Source: Ruminococcus sp. (GTDB lineage: Bacteria; Bacillota; Clostridia; Oscillospirales; Acutalibacteraceae). From it: 64,000 nt of DNA. The translations under genes were made by a program, and so were the position numbers. Below, piece by piece: positions 18,412 to 26,931 of this stretch. Within the stretch, counting starts at the first letter, position 1. Each line of letters begins with the position of its first letter. The notes under the pieces are model-generated. The model ran no database searches. It was not told the DNA's origin and saw only the letters and a list, made by a program, of their open reading frames with translations. The DNA is taken from assembly GCA_017473775.1 (NCBI GenBank), contig JAFUJH010000001.1, positions 1 to 64,000 on the forward strand, in the 5' to 3' direction.

Positions 18412-19779
18412 ATGAGTGAAAATACAATAGCCGCTATCAGTACCGCACAAGGTCAAGGCGGTATCGGTATTATCAGAATATCAGGCAATGATGCCATTGA
18501 AGTTGCTGATAAAATTTTTGTGTCTGTCAGCGGTAAGCCTCTCTCCTCTATGGAGGGCTACCGTGCATCCTACGGTAAGGCTGTTGAAGAAGGTGAAATG
18601 CTGGATGAGGTTGTGGCTATCCTTTATCGCTCACCAAGAAGCTTCACAGGTGAAGATGTGGTAGAAATCTGCTGTCACGGCGGATTGTATATTACAAGGC
18701 GTGTACTTCGTGCAGTGCTTAACAATGGTGCTGTGCTTGCTGAGCCGGGCGAATTTACAAAGCGAGCTTTTCTTAATGGAAAAATGGATTTGAGCGAAGC
18801 TCAGGCGGTTATGGATATTATTTCTGCTCAGAGCCGACAGGCGGCCCGTGCAGCGGTGAGCACACGGACAGGTGCACTCAGAAAGAGAATTGAAGATATT
18901 AAATCTGACCTTGTTTCGCTGGCGGGCCATCTGTGTGCTTGGGCGGATTTTCCTGAGGAGGATATTCCCGAGGTGACGGACTCCGCAATAGCAGAAACCT
19001 TGAACAGAGCAAAAGGAAAAATTGAAAAACTCCTTAATGAATATGAGGCAGGACAGGCTATTCTCCACGGAGTTGATACTGTAATAGCAGGCAGACCTAA
19101 TGTGGGCAAGTCTACACTTATGAATCTGCTTTCGGGCTTTGATAAGAGTATTGTTACGGAAATTCCGGGTACTACCCGTGATGTAGTGGAAGAAACTGTA
19201 ATCGTAGGCGATGTAACACTGAGGCTTTGCGATACAGCAGGTATTCGCGACACAGATAATCCTGTAGAGAAAATCGGTGTTGACAGAACAAAAGAGAGAC
19301 TTTCAAGCTGTTCTCTTGTACTGGCTGTTTTTGACAGCAGTCAGGAGCTGACAGATGAGGATATAAAGCTTATTGATAGTCTTGAGGATATCCCCTCTAT
19401 TGCAATTATCAATAAGACAGACTTGGAAAGAAAGTTAGATATTAATATAATTAGCAAGAAAATCAATCATATTGTTTATATAAGTGCCATCAGTGGCGAC
19501 GGTAAACAGGAACTTGTTGATGCTATTGCCGAGGTATCAGGCACAAAGGACTTTGACCCCTGTGCAGGTATTCTCTCAGGAGAGCGTCAGCGCTCTGCCG
19601 CACAGAGTGCACTGGATTGTGTTACAGATGCAAAGAACACTCTGGATGCAGGTTATTCCTTTGATGCAGTAACAGTTTGTGTGGAGGATGCCATTGATGC
19701 ACTTCTACAGTTAACAGGAGAGAATGTATCTGATGCTGTTGTGGATGATGTGTTCCACAGCTTTTGTGTAGGAAAATAA
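18412..19779 (+). CDS. mnmE: tRNA modification GTPase MnmE
   Basis: The 455 residues are full length. With MnmG it builds the carboxymethylaminomethyl group on wobble U34. The N-terminal folate-binding domain begins TIAAISTAQGQGGIGIIRIS, then a helical domain, an inserted G domain with GRPNVGKST, DTAGIRDT and NKTD, and the C-terminal catalytic motif CVGK (CxGK type). The ATG follows a GGACGGTGAT site. mnmG follows after about 50 bases containing a parS-like site. Confidence 0.97.
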   Translation: MSENTIAAISTAQGQGGIGIIRISGNDAIEVADKIFVSVSGKPLSSMEGYRASYGKAVEEGEMLDEVVAILYRSPRSFTGEDVVEICCHGGLYITRRVLRAVLNNGAVLAEPGEFTKRAFLNGKMDLSEAQAVMDIISAQSRQAARAAVSTRTGALRKRIEDIKSDLVSLAGHLCAWADFPEEDIPEVTDSAIAETLNRAKGKIEKLLNEYEAGQAILHGVDTVIAGRPNVGKSTLMNLLSGFDKSIVTEIPGTTRDVVEETVIVGDVTLRLCDTAGIRDTDNPVEKIGVDRTKERLSSCSLVLAVFDSSQELTDEDIKLIDSLEDIPSIAIINKTDLERKLDINIISKKINHIVYISAISGDGKQELVDAIAEVSGTKDFDPCAGILSGERQRSAAQSALDCVTDAKNTLDAGYSFDAVTVCVEDAIDALLQLTGENVSDAVVDDVFHSFCVGK

Positions 19780-19798
19780 CCCCACTTCCCTATTAAAA

Positions 19799-19814
19799 TG
19801 TTTCATGTGAAACA
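19799..19814. promoter_or_regulatory. parS-like site 1
   Basis: TGTTTCATGTGAAACA lies between mnmE and mnmG. It differs from the Bacillus consensus TGTTTCACGTGAAACA at one base and is identical to two further copies at 21323 and 23523. It is the expected loading site for the ParB encoded nearby. Confidence 0.88.
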
Positions 19815-19829
19815 AAATGAGGTATGTAT

Positions 19830-21725
19830 ATGCAAACTTACCAAGCAGGAAAATATGATGTTGCAGTTATTGGTGCAGGTCACGCAGGAATTGAAGCGGC
19901 ACTTGCATCTGCACGACTTGGCTGTAAAACTGCAATATTTACTATAAATATGGACGCTGTAGGCAACTGTCCTTGTAATCCTTCTATTGGAGGTACAGCA
20001 AAGGGTCACTTAGTCAGAGAGATAGATGCCTTAGGCGGAGAAATGGGCAAGACAGCAGACGAGAGTTTTCTGCAGATGAGGATGCTCAACCGAGGCAAAG
20101 GCCCTGCGGTGCATTCTCTGAGAGGACAGATTGACCGTCTGAAGTATGCATCAATAATGAAGCATAAGTTGGAGTTGCAGAATAACCTTGAGCTTCGTCA
20201 GGCAGAAATAACAGATATAAATAGAACGGATAATGCTGATTACCCTTGGGAGCTTACCACCCAGATGGGTGCAGTGTTCAGCTTTAAGAAGGTAATTATC
20301 GCTACAGGTACATACCTGGGCGGCAGAATATTTGTAGGTGAAGTCAGCTACGAGGGTGGCCCTGACGGCACCTTTGCGGCAACAAGATTTGGTCAGAGTC
20401 TCCGCGATTTAGGTCTGTCTATCAGACGCTTTAAGACAGGTACTCCTGCACGAGTTCTCCGTTCAAGCATAGATTTCTCTGAGCTGGATGTTCAATGCGG
20501 TGATGAACCTCCCGAGCCTTTTTCTTTTGAAACTGACGAGCTTGGAGATAACAAGGTTGTCTGTCATATCAGCTGGACTAACGAGAATACAAAGAAGATT
20601 ATTCTTGATAATATCCATCGCAGTCCCCTTTACGGCGGTATGATTGAAGGTATAGGCCCAAGATATTGTCCCAGCCTTGAGGATAAGATTATGAGGTTTG
20701 CAGATAAAGAGCGACATCAGCTATTCATTGAGCCTTGTGGAGAAAACACAGAGGAGATGTATCTGCAGGGTATGTCCTCCTCACTTCCTGAGGAGGTACA
20801 GCTTAAGTTCTATCATACTATCAAAGGGCTGGAAAATGCAGTTGTTATGCGTCCTGCCTATGCAATTGAGTATGATTGTGTTGACCCTCTGTCCCTTGAT
20901 GCAACTTTGCAGTTCAAGGATTTCTGCGGACTTTACGGAGCAGGTCAGTTCAATGGTAGCAGCGGTTATGAAGAAGCCGCCGCACAGGGTCTGGTTGCAG
21001 GTATTAACGCGGCACTTTCAGTTAAAGGTGAGGAACCTCTTATACTTGAGCGTTCAGGCTCTTATATAGGAACACTTATTGATGACCTGATTACCAAAGG
21101 TGCCAATGAGCCTTACAGAATGATGACCTCCCGTAGTGAGTACAGACTTGTACTCAGACAGGATAATGCAGATAAGCGTCTGACTCCCATTGGTAGGAAA
21201 ATCGGTTTGGTTACTGATGAAAGATGGGCAAGATTCCTGAAAAAGCAAGAAGAAATTAAAAATGAGCTTTACAGAGTACAGCACACTGTGCTCTCTCCTA
21301 CTGATGAACTTAACGATATTCTTGTTTCATGTGAAACATCAAAGGTTACCACAGGTGTTTCCCTTGCAGATTTACTCCGCCGTCCCCAGATTTCATACAA
21401 AGACCTGACGCCTGTAGATAAAGACAGACCTGATTTACATCGCAGTGTGTTTGAGCAGGTGGAGATTGAGGTCAAGTACGCAGGTTATATCAAGAAACAG
21501 CTTGACCGTGTGGAGCAGATGCACCGTATGCAAGAGCGAGAGCTTCCCTCAGATATAGATTATAAGGATATTACAGGGCTGAGACTTGAAGCACAGGAGA
21601 AGCTTAACAAGATTAAACCCAGAAATATTGCACAGGCAAGCAGAATATCAGGTGTATCTCCTGCTGATGTGAGTGTACTTATAATCTGGCTTACCCGTAA
21701 CGGCAGAAAAGGCGGTGAGCAGTGA
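19830..21725 (+). CDS. mnmG: tRNA uridine 5-carboxymethylaminomethyl modification enzyme MnmG
   Basis: About 631 residues. This is the FAD/NADH partner of MnmE. The FAD site VAVIGAGHAGIEAALASARL, CNPSIGGTAKGHLVREIDAL, TGTYLGGRIFVG and the C-terminal ISGVSPADVSVL block are present. An ATG at 19824 abuts the GAGG site; the ATG at 19830 has better spacing, so I prefer it. A parS-like site lies inside the coding region at 21323 and another just upstream of the gene. The stop overlaps the start of rsmG. Confidence 0.97.
   Translation: MQTYQAGKYDVAVIGAGHAGIEAALASARLGCKTAIFTINMDAVGNCPCNPSIGGTAKGHLVREIDALGGEMGKTADESFLQMRMLNRGKGPAVHSLRGQIDRLKYASIMKHKLELQNNLELRQAEITDINRTDNADYPWELTTQMGAVFSFKKVIIATGTYLGGRIFVGEVSYEGGPDGTFAATRFGQSLRDLGLSIRRFKTGTPARVLRSSIDFSELDVQCGDEPPEPFSFETDELGDNKVVCHISWTNENTKKIILDNIHRSPLYGGMIEGIGPRYCPSLEDKIMRFADKERHQLFIEPCGENTEEMYLQGMSSSLPEEVQLKFYHTIKGLENAVVMRPAYAIEYDCVDPLSLDATLQFKDFCGLYGAGQFNGSSGYEEAAAQGLVAGINAALSVKGEEPLILERSGSYIGTLIDDLITKGANEPYRMMTSRSEYRLVLRQDNADKRLTPIGRKIGLVTDERWARFLKKQEEIKNELYRVQHTVLSPTDELNDILVSCETSKVTTGVSLADLLRRPQISYKDLTPVDKDRPDLHRSVFEQVEIEVKYAGYIKKQLDRVEQMHRMQERELPSDIDYKDITGLRLEAQEKLNKIKPRNIAQASRISGVSPADVSVLIIWLTRNGRKGGEQ
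21323..21338. promoter_or_regulatory. parS-like site 2 (inside mnmG)
   Basis: A second exact copy of TGTTTCATGTGAAACA, embedded in the mnmG coding sequence where it encodes part of VSCETSK. Retention of the 16-mer inside a gene supports selection for ParB binding. Confidence 0.88.
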
Positions 21726-22435
21726 TGAGTTTCAAAGAAAAACTTTATTCTGAAGTCAAGACTCTTGGTATTGAACTTGATTATACAGCTCTTGACCGCT
21801 TTTATACCTATTATAAAATGCTTATCGATTACAACACAAGAATGAATCTGACAGCTATTACCGATGAAGACGAGGTTATAGTTAAACATTTTTGCGATAG
21901 CCTGAGTCTGCTTGCAAAATGTCAGGTAAAACAGGGTGCCAAGGTTATTGATGTTGGTACAGGGGCTGGATTCCCCGGTATTCCCCTTTTAATTGCAAGA
22001 CCCGACATAAAGCTTACACTTCTGGATGGACTAAATAAGCGTCTTGTGTTCCTTTCAGATGTGCTTGCAGAGCTTGGATTACAGGCTGAAATAGTACACA
22101 GCCGTGCAGAAGAGGGTGCACAGGATAGAAATTATAGAGAGAAGTTCGATGTTGCAACCTCCAGAGCAGTTGCAAGGCTCTGTGTGCTTGCAGAATATTG
22201 CCTGCCATATGTAAAGAAAGGCGGAGAGTTCATTGCAATGAAAGGACCTGCCGCAGGAGAAGAAATCGAAGAAGCATCCAATGCATTGAAGCTTCTCGGT
22301 GGTACGATATCTCAGGTGCAGGAATATACCCTTTCTGACGATAGCAATCGTACACTGATAACTGTTGCAAAGACTGCCCATACCCCGCCCAAGTACCCAA
22401 GACATAATTCAAAAATAAAAAAACAACCATTATAA
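21725..22435 (+). CDS. rsmG: 16S rRNA (guanine527-N7)-methyltransferase RsmG
   Basis: About 236 residues. It methylates G527 of 16S rRNA using S-adenosylmethionine. The SAM-binding motif is VIDVGTGAGFPGIPLLIARP, preceded by RMNLTAITDEDEVIVKHFCD and followed by SRAVARLCVLAEYCLPYVK. The ATG at 21725 overlaps the mnmG stop (TGATG), giving translational coupling. A terminator follows. Confidence 0.96.
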   Translation: MSFKEKLYSEVKTLGIELDYTALDRFYTYYKMLIDYNTRMNLTAITDEDEVIVKHFCDSLSLLAKCQVKQGAKVIDVGTGAGFPGIPLLIARPDIKLTLLDGLNKRLVFLSDVLAELGLQAEIVHSRAEEGAQDRNYREKFDVATSRAVARLCVLAEYCLPYVKKGGEFIAMKGPAAGEEIEEASNALKLLGGTISQVQEYTLSDDSNRTLITVAKTAHTPPKYPRHNSKIKKQPL

Positions 22436-22446
22436 TTTTACATTTA

Positions 22447-22480
22447 GGACACTTCTTGATTACAGGAGTGTCCTTTTGTA
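22447..22480 (+). terminator. Terminator after rsmG
   Basis: GGACACTTCT (22447-22456) pairs with AGGAGTGTCC (22464-22473) with one G-U, followed by TTTTGTATTT. Confidence 0.75.
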
Positions 22481-22647
22481 TTTAGGAGAATTCTTCAGTA
22501 TCTGACATTATATCTTCTATAATTTCAGAAAAATCAAAAATACTTATTCAAATTATGACAGTATCTCTCTGTGACAGTGTGTTAGAATAATGTCACAGTC
22601 AAGGGAACAACCCGAAGCTGAAACACAGGATGTTCGGGGTGATAAGA

Positions 22648-23490
22648 ATGAAATTCCTTTCAAAAGAAGAAAACAGAGTTCTTGATATTCCCACCATACA
22701 AATCCGACCCAATAAAACTCAGCCAAGAAAGACCTTTGACGAGGACGAGCTAAGGCTTCTGTCTCAATCAATTGCTACAAACGGTATACTGCAGCCCCTC
22801 ACTGTCAGAAGACTCAGCCAGACAGAGTACGAGCTGGTTGCAGGCGAGCGTAGGCTCAGAGCCGCAGTACTGGCAGGACTCACAAAAGTTCCCTGTGTGC
22901 TGATAAAATGTACAGATAAAGAGTCTGCAATCTTCGCTTTGCTTGAGAATATCCAACGGGCCGACCTTAATATGTTTGAGGAGGCTCGAGGTATCAGCCG
23001 ATTAATAAGAAAATACGGTCTTACTCAGGAGGATGCCGCAATTCGCTTGGGTAAAAAGCAATCCACAGTAGCTAACAAGCTGAGACTTCTCAAGCTCAGT
23101 ATGGAGGAACAGGATTGGATATTACAAGCAGGACTGTCGGAGCGTCACGCAAGAGCATTGCTCAGAATTGATGATGAAGAAGTCAGAAAAGAAGTCCTTA
23201 GCAGAATAGTTGCAGAGAATCTCAGTGCAAAGGATACGGAGGATTTGATAGTAAAGCTTCTGTGTCGTGCTACGGTTACTAATTCCCCCACTCAGGATAA
23301 AAAATTTATCGTCCGCGATGTGCGGATATTTGTAAATACTATCACAAAAGCAGTAGATACCATGAGGCTCTCAGGTATTAACGCAGTTGCAAAGAAGTCT
23401 GAGACCGAAGAATACATAGAATATACAGTGAAGATTCCAAAGAGTGATGCTACAAAGCAGGTACAGGCAAAAAAGTCCAAGTCTGCATAA
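22648..23490 (+). CDS. noc: Noc-like ParB-family nucleoid occlusion protein
   Basis: About 280 residues from the ATG at 22648, which has GGGGTGAT six bases upstream. The ParB/Noc CTPase motifs are clear: IQIRPNKTQPRKTFDEDELR, LVAGERRLRAAVLAGL (GERR CTP-binding box) and LLENIQRADLNMFEEARG. An HTH region follows (LTQEDAAIRLGKKQSTVANK). Its place between rsmG and parA is the Noc position in Firmicutes. Noc binds its own DNA sites and blocks division over the nucleoid; a second true ParB lies 1.1 kb downstream. The N-terminus MKFLSKEENRVLDIP could serve as the short membrane-binding segment, which is inference. Confidence 0.88.
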   Translation: MKFLSKEENRVLDIPTIQIRPNKTQPRKTFDEDELRLLSQSIATNGILQPLTVRRLSQTEYELVAGERRLRAAVLAGLTKVPCVLIKCTDKESAIFALLENIQRADLNMFEEARGISRLIRKYGLTQEDAAIRLGKKQSTVANKLRLLKLSMEEQDWILQAGLSERHARALLRIDDEEVRKEVLSRIVAENLSAKDTEDLIVKLLCRATVTNSPTQDKKFIVRDVRIFVNTITKAVDTMRLSGINAVAKKSETEEYIEYTVKIPKSDATKQVQAKKSKSA

Positions 23491-23522
23491 ATTCAGCAAC
23501 AAAAGCATCTGTGCTTGTGAAA

Positions 23523-23538
23523 TGTTTCATGTGAAACA
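23523..23538. promoter_or_regulatory. parS-like site 3
   Basis: A third exact copy of TGTTTCATGTGAAACA, in the noc-parA spacer and flanked by AAA/TTT that extends the palindrome to about 22 bp. Confidence 0.88.
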
Positions 23539-23616
23539 TTTTAATAATCATTAAGCTTTTCCCTTAGGATGCGCGAGCATCCGTCCACTCATACCCATTT
23601 CCTTATCTGAACCCCT

Positions 23617-23658
23617 TGCCAAAAGGCGTGCAGTAGTAATACTGTGCGTCTTTTGGCA
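23617..23658. repeat. 42-nt long hairpin between noc and parA
   Basis: TGCCAAAAG (23617-23625) pairs with CTTTTGGCA (23650-23658), and the inner arms 23626-23635 and 23640-23649 continue the stem with a few G-U pairs, leaving a 4-base loop (GTAA). There is no T-run, so it is not a usual terminator. It directly precedes a REP-like unit. Confidence 0.65.
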
Positions 23659-23660
23659 TT

Positions 23661-23685
23661 GTAGGGGCGATTCACGAATCGACCG
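23661..23685 (+). repeat. REP-like unit (GTAGGG family) copy 1
   Basis: The GTAGGGGCG head is followed by the palindrome CGATTC-AC-GAATCG and ends GACCG. It shares its head and layout with copies at 26889, 48388, 48425 and two in the RAYT gene. Confidence 0.6.
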
Positions 23686-23841
23686 TCAGTTTCACATTAA
23701 AGGCACTGGAAATGCCGCACCCTTTTCTTTTCAATATTTTCAAGGTTTTTATGTAAAAATACTTTTATTTTAGTCAATAGTATGGTAAAATTATTGTTAG
23801 ATTTTCGATTTTACTATTAATTCTTTGGAAAGGTGATATAA

Positions 23842-24609
23842 TTGGCTAAAATAATTGCGGTTTCCAACCAGAAGGGCGGTGTGGGAAAAACCACAAGTGC
23901 TGTCAATCTGGCGGCTGCCTTCGGATATTTCGGCAAAAAGACCCTGCTCATTGACATTGACCCTCAGGGTAATGCCACCAGCGGAGTAGGTATTGACAGA
24001 CGAAGTGCAAAGTTTACTACATATGATATACTTGTTAACGATAAAAAGGCGTCAGAATGTATTGTTCAGACTAAATTCAAGAACCTTTCTGTTATTCCCT
24101 CAAGCCTTGACCTTGCGGCGGCTGAGCTTGAAATTGCAGACAGAGAGAAGCGAGAGGCTATTCTCAAGAACGCAGTACTTCCTGTAAAGGCTGATTATGA
24201 CTACATTTTCATTGATTGTCCCCCTTCGCTGGGTCTTGTCACCGTCAACGCTCTGACCTGCACAGATACAGTGCTGATTCCTATTCAGTGCGAGTATTAC
24301 GCACTGGAAGGTCTGGCACAGCTTATGAACTCTATCCGCAGGGTTAAGAGAGTGTATAATCCTTATCTTGATGTGGAGGGTGTTATCCTCACTATGTACG
24401 ACGGCAGGCTCAATCTGACACAGCAGGTTGTCAACGAGGTCAAGAAGTACTTCCCACGCAAGGTTTACTCTACGCCTATTCCCAGAGGTGTCAGGATTTC
24501 CGAGGCACCAAGCTACGGAATGCCTGTTATTTACTACGATATAACCTGCAAGGGCTCAGAGTCATATCTGAACCTTGCAAAGGAAATAATGAAGAAAGAG
24601 AGGGCTTGA
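23842..24609 (+). CDS. parA: Chromosome partitioning ATPase ParA (Soj)
   Basis: 255 residues from a TTG start with AAAGGTGAT upstream. The deviant Walker A motif is VSNQKGGVGKTTSAVNLAAA, Walker A' LLIDIDPQGNATSGVG and Walker B FIDCPPSLGLVTVNAL. In Firmicutes, Soj works with ParB at parS sites near the origin and regulates DnaA. parB begins one base after the parA stop. The intergenic region upstream carries a parS-like site, a long hairpin and a REP-like unit. Confidence 0.97.
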   Translation: MAKIIAVSNQKGGVGKTTSAVNLAAAFGYFGKKTLLIDIDPQGNATSGVGIDRRSAKFTTYDILVNDKKASECIVQTKFKNLSVIPSSLDLAAAELEIADREKREAILKNAVLPVKADYDYIFIDCPPSLGLVTVNALTCTDTVLIPIQCEYYALEGLAQLMNSIRRVKRVYNPYLDVEGVILTMYDGRLNLTQQVVNEVKKYFPRKVYSTPIPRGVRISEAPSYGMPVIYYDITCKGSESYLNLAKEIMKKERA

Positions 24610-24610
24610 T

Positions 24611-25468
24611 ATGGCAAAAAAAGGCGGACTTGGTAAGCGTCTGGACGCAATTTACCTTGAGAATGAAAGCGAAACAGGCTCAGGTGCTGTTACTCTCAAG
24701 ATTGAAGATATAGAGCCTAACCGTGAACAGCCCAGAACAGAATTTGACGAAGAAGCTCTCCTTCAGCTTGCTGACAGTATCCGTGAACATGGAGTGCTTC
24801 AGCCTATTTTGGTGCGTCCTATCTTTGGCGGCAGCTATCAGATAGTAGCCGGTGAACGCAGATACAGAGCATCAAGGCTTGCCGGACTTACAGAGATTCC
24901 TGCAATTATCCGTGATTTGGACGATTTACAGACAATGGAGATTGCACTTATTGAGAATCTCCAGAGAGAGAATCTGAATCCCATAGAAGAAGCTCAGGGT
25001 TACCGTACACTTATGGGGATGCACGGACTGACTCAGGAGGAGGTTGCAACTGCAGTTGGCAAGTCCCGACCTGTGGTGGCAAATGCGCTGAGAATCCTCA
25101 AGCTTCCCGAGTATGTGCAGGCACTTGTGTCCGAGGGCAAGCTTTCAGCAGGCCATGCAAGGGCATTGGCAAGCATTGATGACCCTGAGGTAATCTGTAA
25201 GCTTGCAGAGGAAATCGTAGAACGAGGTCTTTCTGTAAGAGAAACAGAAAAATTGTGTAAGTCTCAGAGTGAAAAAAAGAAAAAAGCTCCTGTTACAACC
25301 GCAAAGCCTCATTATTATGCAGAGGTTGAGATGGCAATGACAGAGAACTTAGGCAGAAAAGTCACCGTCTCCAAAGCAAAGACAGGCAAGGGTGGCGTGC
25401 TGACCATTGAGTTCTACTCAGATGATGAGCTGACAAGCTTTGCAAATCTTTTAGGTAATAAAGATTAA
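24611..25468 (+). CDS. parB: Chromosome partitioning protein ParB (Spo0J)
   Basis: 285 residues. The N-terminal CTPase/ParB domain shows IEDIEPNREQPRTEFDEEAL, IVAGERRYRASRLAGLTEIP (GERR motif) and IENLQRENLNPIEEAQGY. It continues with an HTH (LTQEEVATAVGKSRPVVANA) and a C-terminal dimer domain. ParB loads at parS and spreads as a CTP-driven clamp, recruiting SMC. It is coupled to parA, and three matching parS-like sites lie within 5 kb upstream. Confidence 0.97.
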   Translation: MAKKGGLGKRLDAIYLENESETGSGAVTLKIEDIEPNREQPRTEFDEEALLQLADSIREHGVLQPILVRPIFGGSYQIVAGERRYRASRLAGLTEIPAIIRDLDDLQTMEIALIENLQRENLNPIEEAQGYRTLMGMHGLTQEEVATAVGKSRPVVANALRILKLPEYVQALVSEGKLSAGHARALASIDDPEVICKLAEEIVERGLSVRETEKLCKSQSEKKKKAPVTTAKPHYYAEVEMAMTENLGRKVTVSKAKTGKGGVLTIEFYSDDELTSFANLLGNKD

Positions 25469-25531
25469 GATAAAATATAGTAATGTATAGTTAATAATTA
25501 TTTTAAATTCACAAAATGAGGAGTATGAAAA

Positions 25532-26821
25532 ATGTTAGATATTAAATTTTTGAGAGAAAACCCAGAGATTGTTAAAGAAAATATCCGCAAGAAGTTCCAA
25601 GACAGCAAGCTTCCCCTTGTTGATGAGGTTATCGAGCTTGACAAACTCAGCCGTGCCGCAAAGAAAGAGGCTGACGAGCTGAGAGCTCAGAGAAACAAGC
25701 ACTCTAAGGAAATCGGTGCTCTGATGGCGAAGGGTCAGCGTGAAGAAGCAGAAGCAATGAAAGTTCTCGTTACCTCTCAGGGTGAGCGACTTGCAGAGCT
25801 TGAAGCTCAGGAGGCAGAGCTCTCGGAGAAGGTCAAGACCATTATGATGACAATTCCTAACATTATTGACGAGTCTGTTCCCATTGGTAAAGATGACTCC
25901 GAGAATGTAGAGGTTCAGCGATACGGAGAGCCTGTGACTCCCGATTTTGAGGTACCCTATCATACAGAGATTATGGAGAGATTCTGCGGAATCGACCTTG
26001 AAAGTGCAAGAAAGGTAGCAGGTAACGGCTTCTATTATCTGATGGGCGATATCGCAAGACTTCACTCTGCTGTTATCTCCTATGCGCGCGACTTTATGAT
26101 TGACAGAGGCTTTACATATTGCGTGCCTCCCTTTATGATTCGCTCTGATGTTGTTACAGGTGTTATGAGCTTTGCCGAAATGGATTCCATGATGTACAAG
26201 ATTGAGGGTGAGGACCTGTACCTTATCGGTACAAGCGAGCACTCTATGATTGGTAAGTTCATTGATACTATGAACAAGGAGGAGGAGCTCCCCTATACTC
26301 TCACAAGCTACTCTCCCTGCTTCCGTAAGGAGAAGGGCGCACACGGCATTGAGGAGCGTGGTGTATATCGTATTCACCAGTTTGAGAAGCAGGAAATGAT
26401 TGTTGTCTGCAAGCCTGAGGACTCTATGATGTGGTTTGATAAACTCTGGCAGAACACAGTTGACCTGTTCCGCAGTCTTGATATTCCCGTAAGAACTCTT
26501 GAGTGTTGCTCAGGTGACCTGGCTGACCTGAAGGTTAAGTCCATTGATGTTGAGGCATGGTCTCCCAGACAGCAGAAGTACTTTGAGGTAGGCAGCTGCT
26601 CAAACCTGGGCGATGCACAGGCACGCAGGCTGAGAATCCGTGTAAACTCCAAGGAAAACGGCAAATATTTTGCTCATACTCTCAACAACACTGTTGTTGC
26701 TCCTCCCAGAATGCTCATTGCATTCCTTGAGAACAACCTGAATGCAGACGGCTCTGTAAACATTCCCGAGGCTCTGCGTCCTTACATGGGCGGCATGGAG
26801 AAAATGCTCCCTAAAAACTGA
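25532..26821 (+). CDS. serS: Seryl-tRNA synthetase
   Basis: The 429 residues are normal for SerS. The N-terminal arm MLDIKFLRENPEIVKENIRK leads into the long coiled-coil tRNA-binding hairpin (about residues 30-100). The class II core follows, with motif 2 CFRKEKGAHGIEERGVYRIH and motif 3 NNTVVAPPRMLIAFLENN. Its place just downstream of parB is common in Firmicutes. The 63-base gap upstream has no room for a T-box leader. Confidence 0.98.
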   Translation: MLDIKFLRENPEIVKENIRKKFQDSKLPLVDEVIELDKLSRAAKKEADELRAQRNKHSKEIGALMAKGQREEAEAMKVLVTSQGERLAELEAQEAELSEKVKTIMMTIPNIIDESVPIGKDDSENVEVQRYGEPVTPDFEVPYHTEIMERFCGIDLESARKVAGNGFYYLMGDIARLHSAVISYARDFMIDRGFTYCVPPFMIRSDVVTGVMSFAEMDSMMYKIEGEDLYLIGTSEHSMIGKFIDTMNKEEELPYTLTSYSPCFRKEKGAHGIEERGVYRIHQFEKQEMIVVCKPEDSMMWFDKLWQNTVDLFRSLDIPVRTLECCSGDLADLKVKSIDVEAWSPRQQKYFEVGSCSNLGDAQARRLRIRVNSKENGKYFAHTLNNTVVAPPRMLIAFLENNLNADGSVNIPEALRPYMGGMEKMLPKN

Positions 26822-26833
26822 TTATAATAAGCA

Positions 26834-26866
26834 AGCGGTGTCCGATATCAGGGCACCGCTTTGTGA
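26834..26866 (+). terminator. Probable terminator after serS
   Basis: AGCGGTG (26834-26840) pairs with CACCGCT (26854-26860) and is followed by TTGTGATATT; the T-run is weak. Confidence 0.55.
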
Positions 26867-26888
26867 TATTGCTTGCAAATCTTGTCGC

Positions 26889-26910
26889 GTAGGGACGGGC
26901 AATGCCCGTC
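26889..26910 (+). repeat. REP-like unit (GTAGGG family) copy 2
   Basis: GTAGG head followed by the palindrome GACGGGC-AAT-GCCCGTC. It lies in the gap between serS and the hydroxyacid dehydrogenase. Confidence 0.65.
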
Positions 26911-26931
26911 AGAATACGAAAAGGAGAGTAA

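Noticed and set aside
25535..26377. 280-residue open frame opposite serS
   Set aside because: Covered by the full-length serS; no start signal and no recognisable domain.
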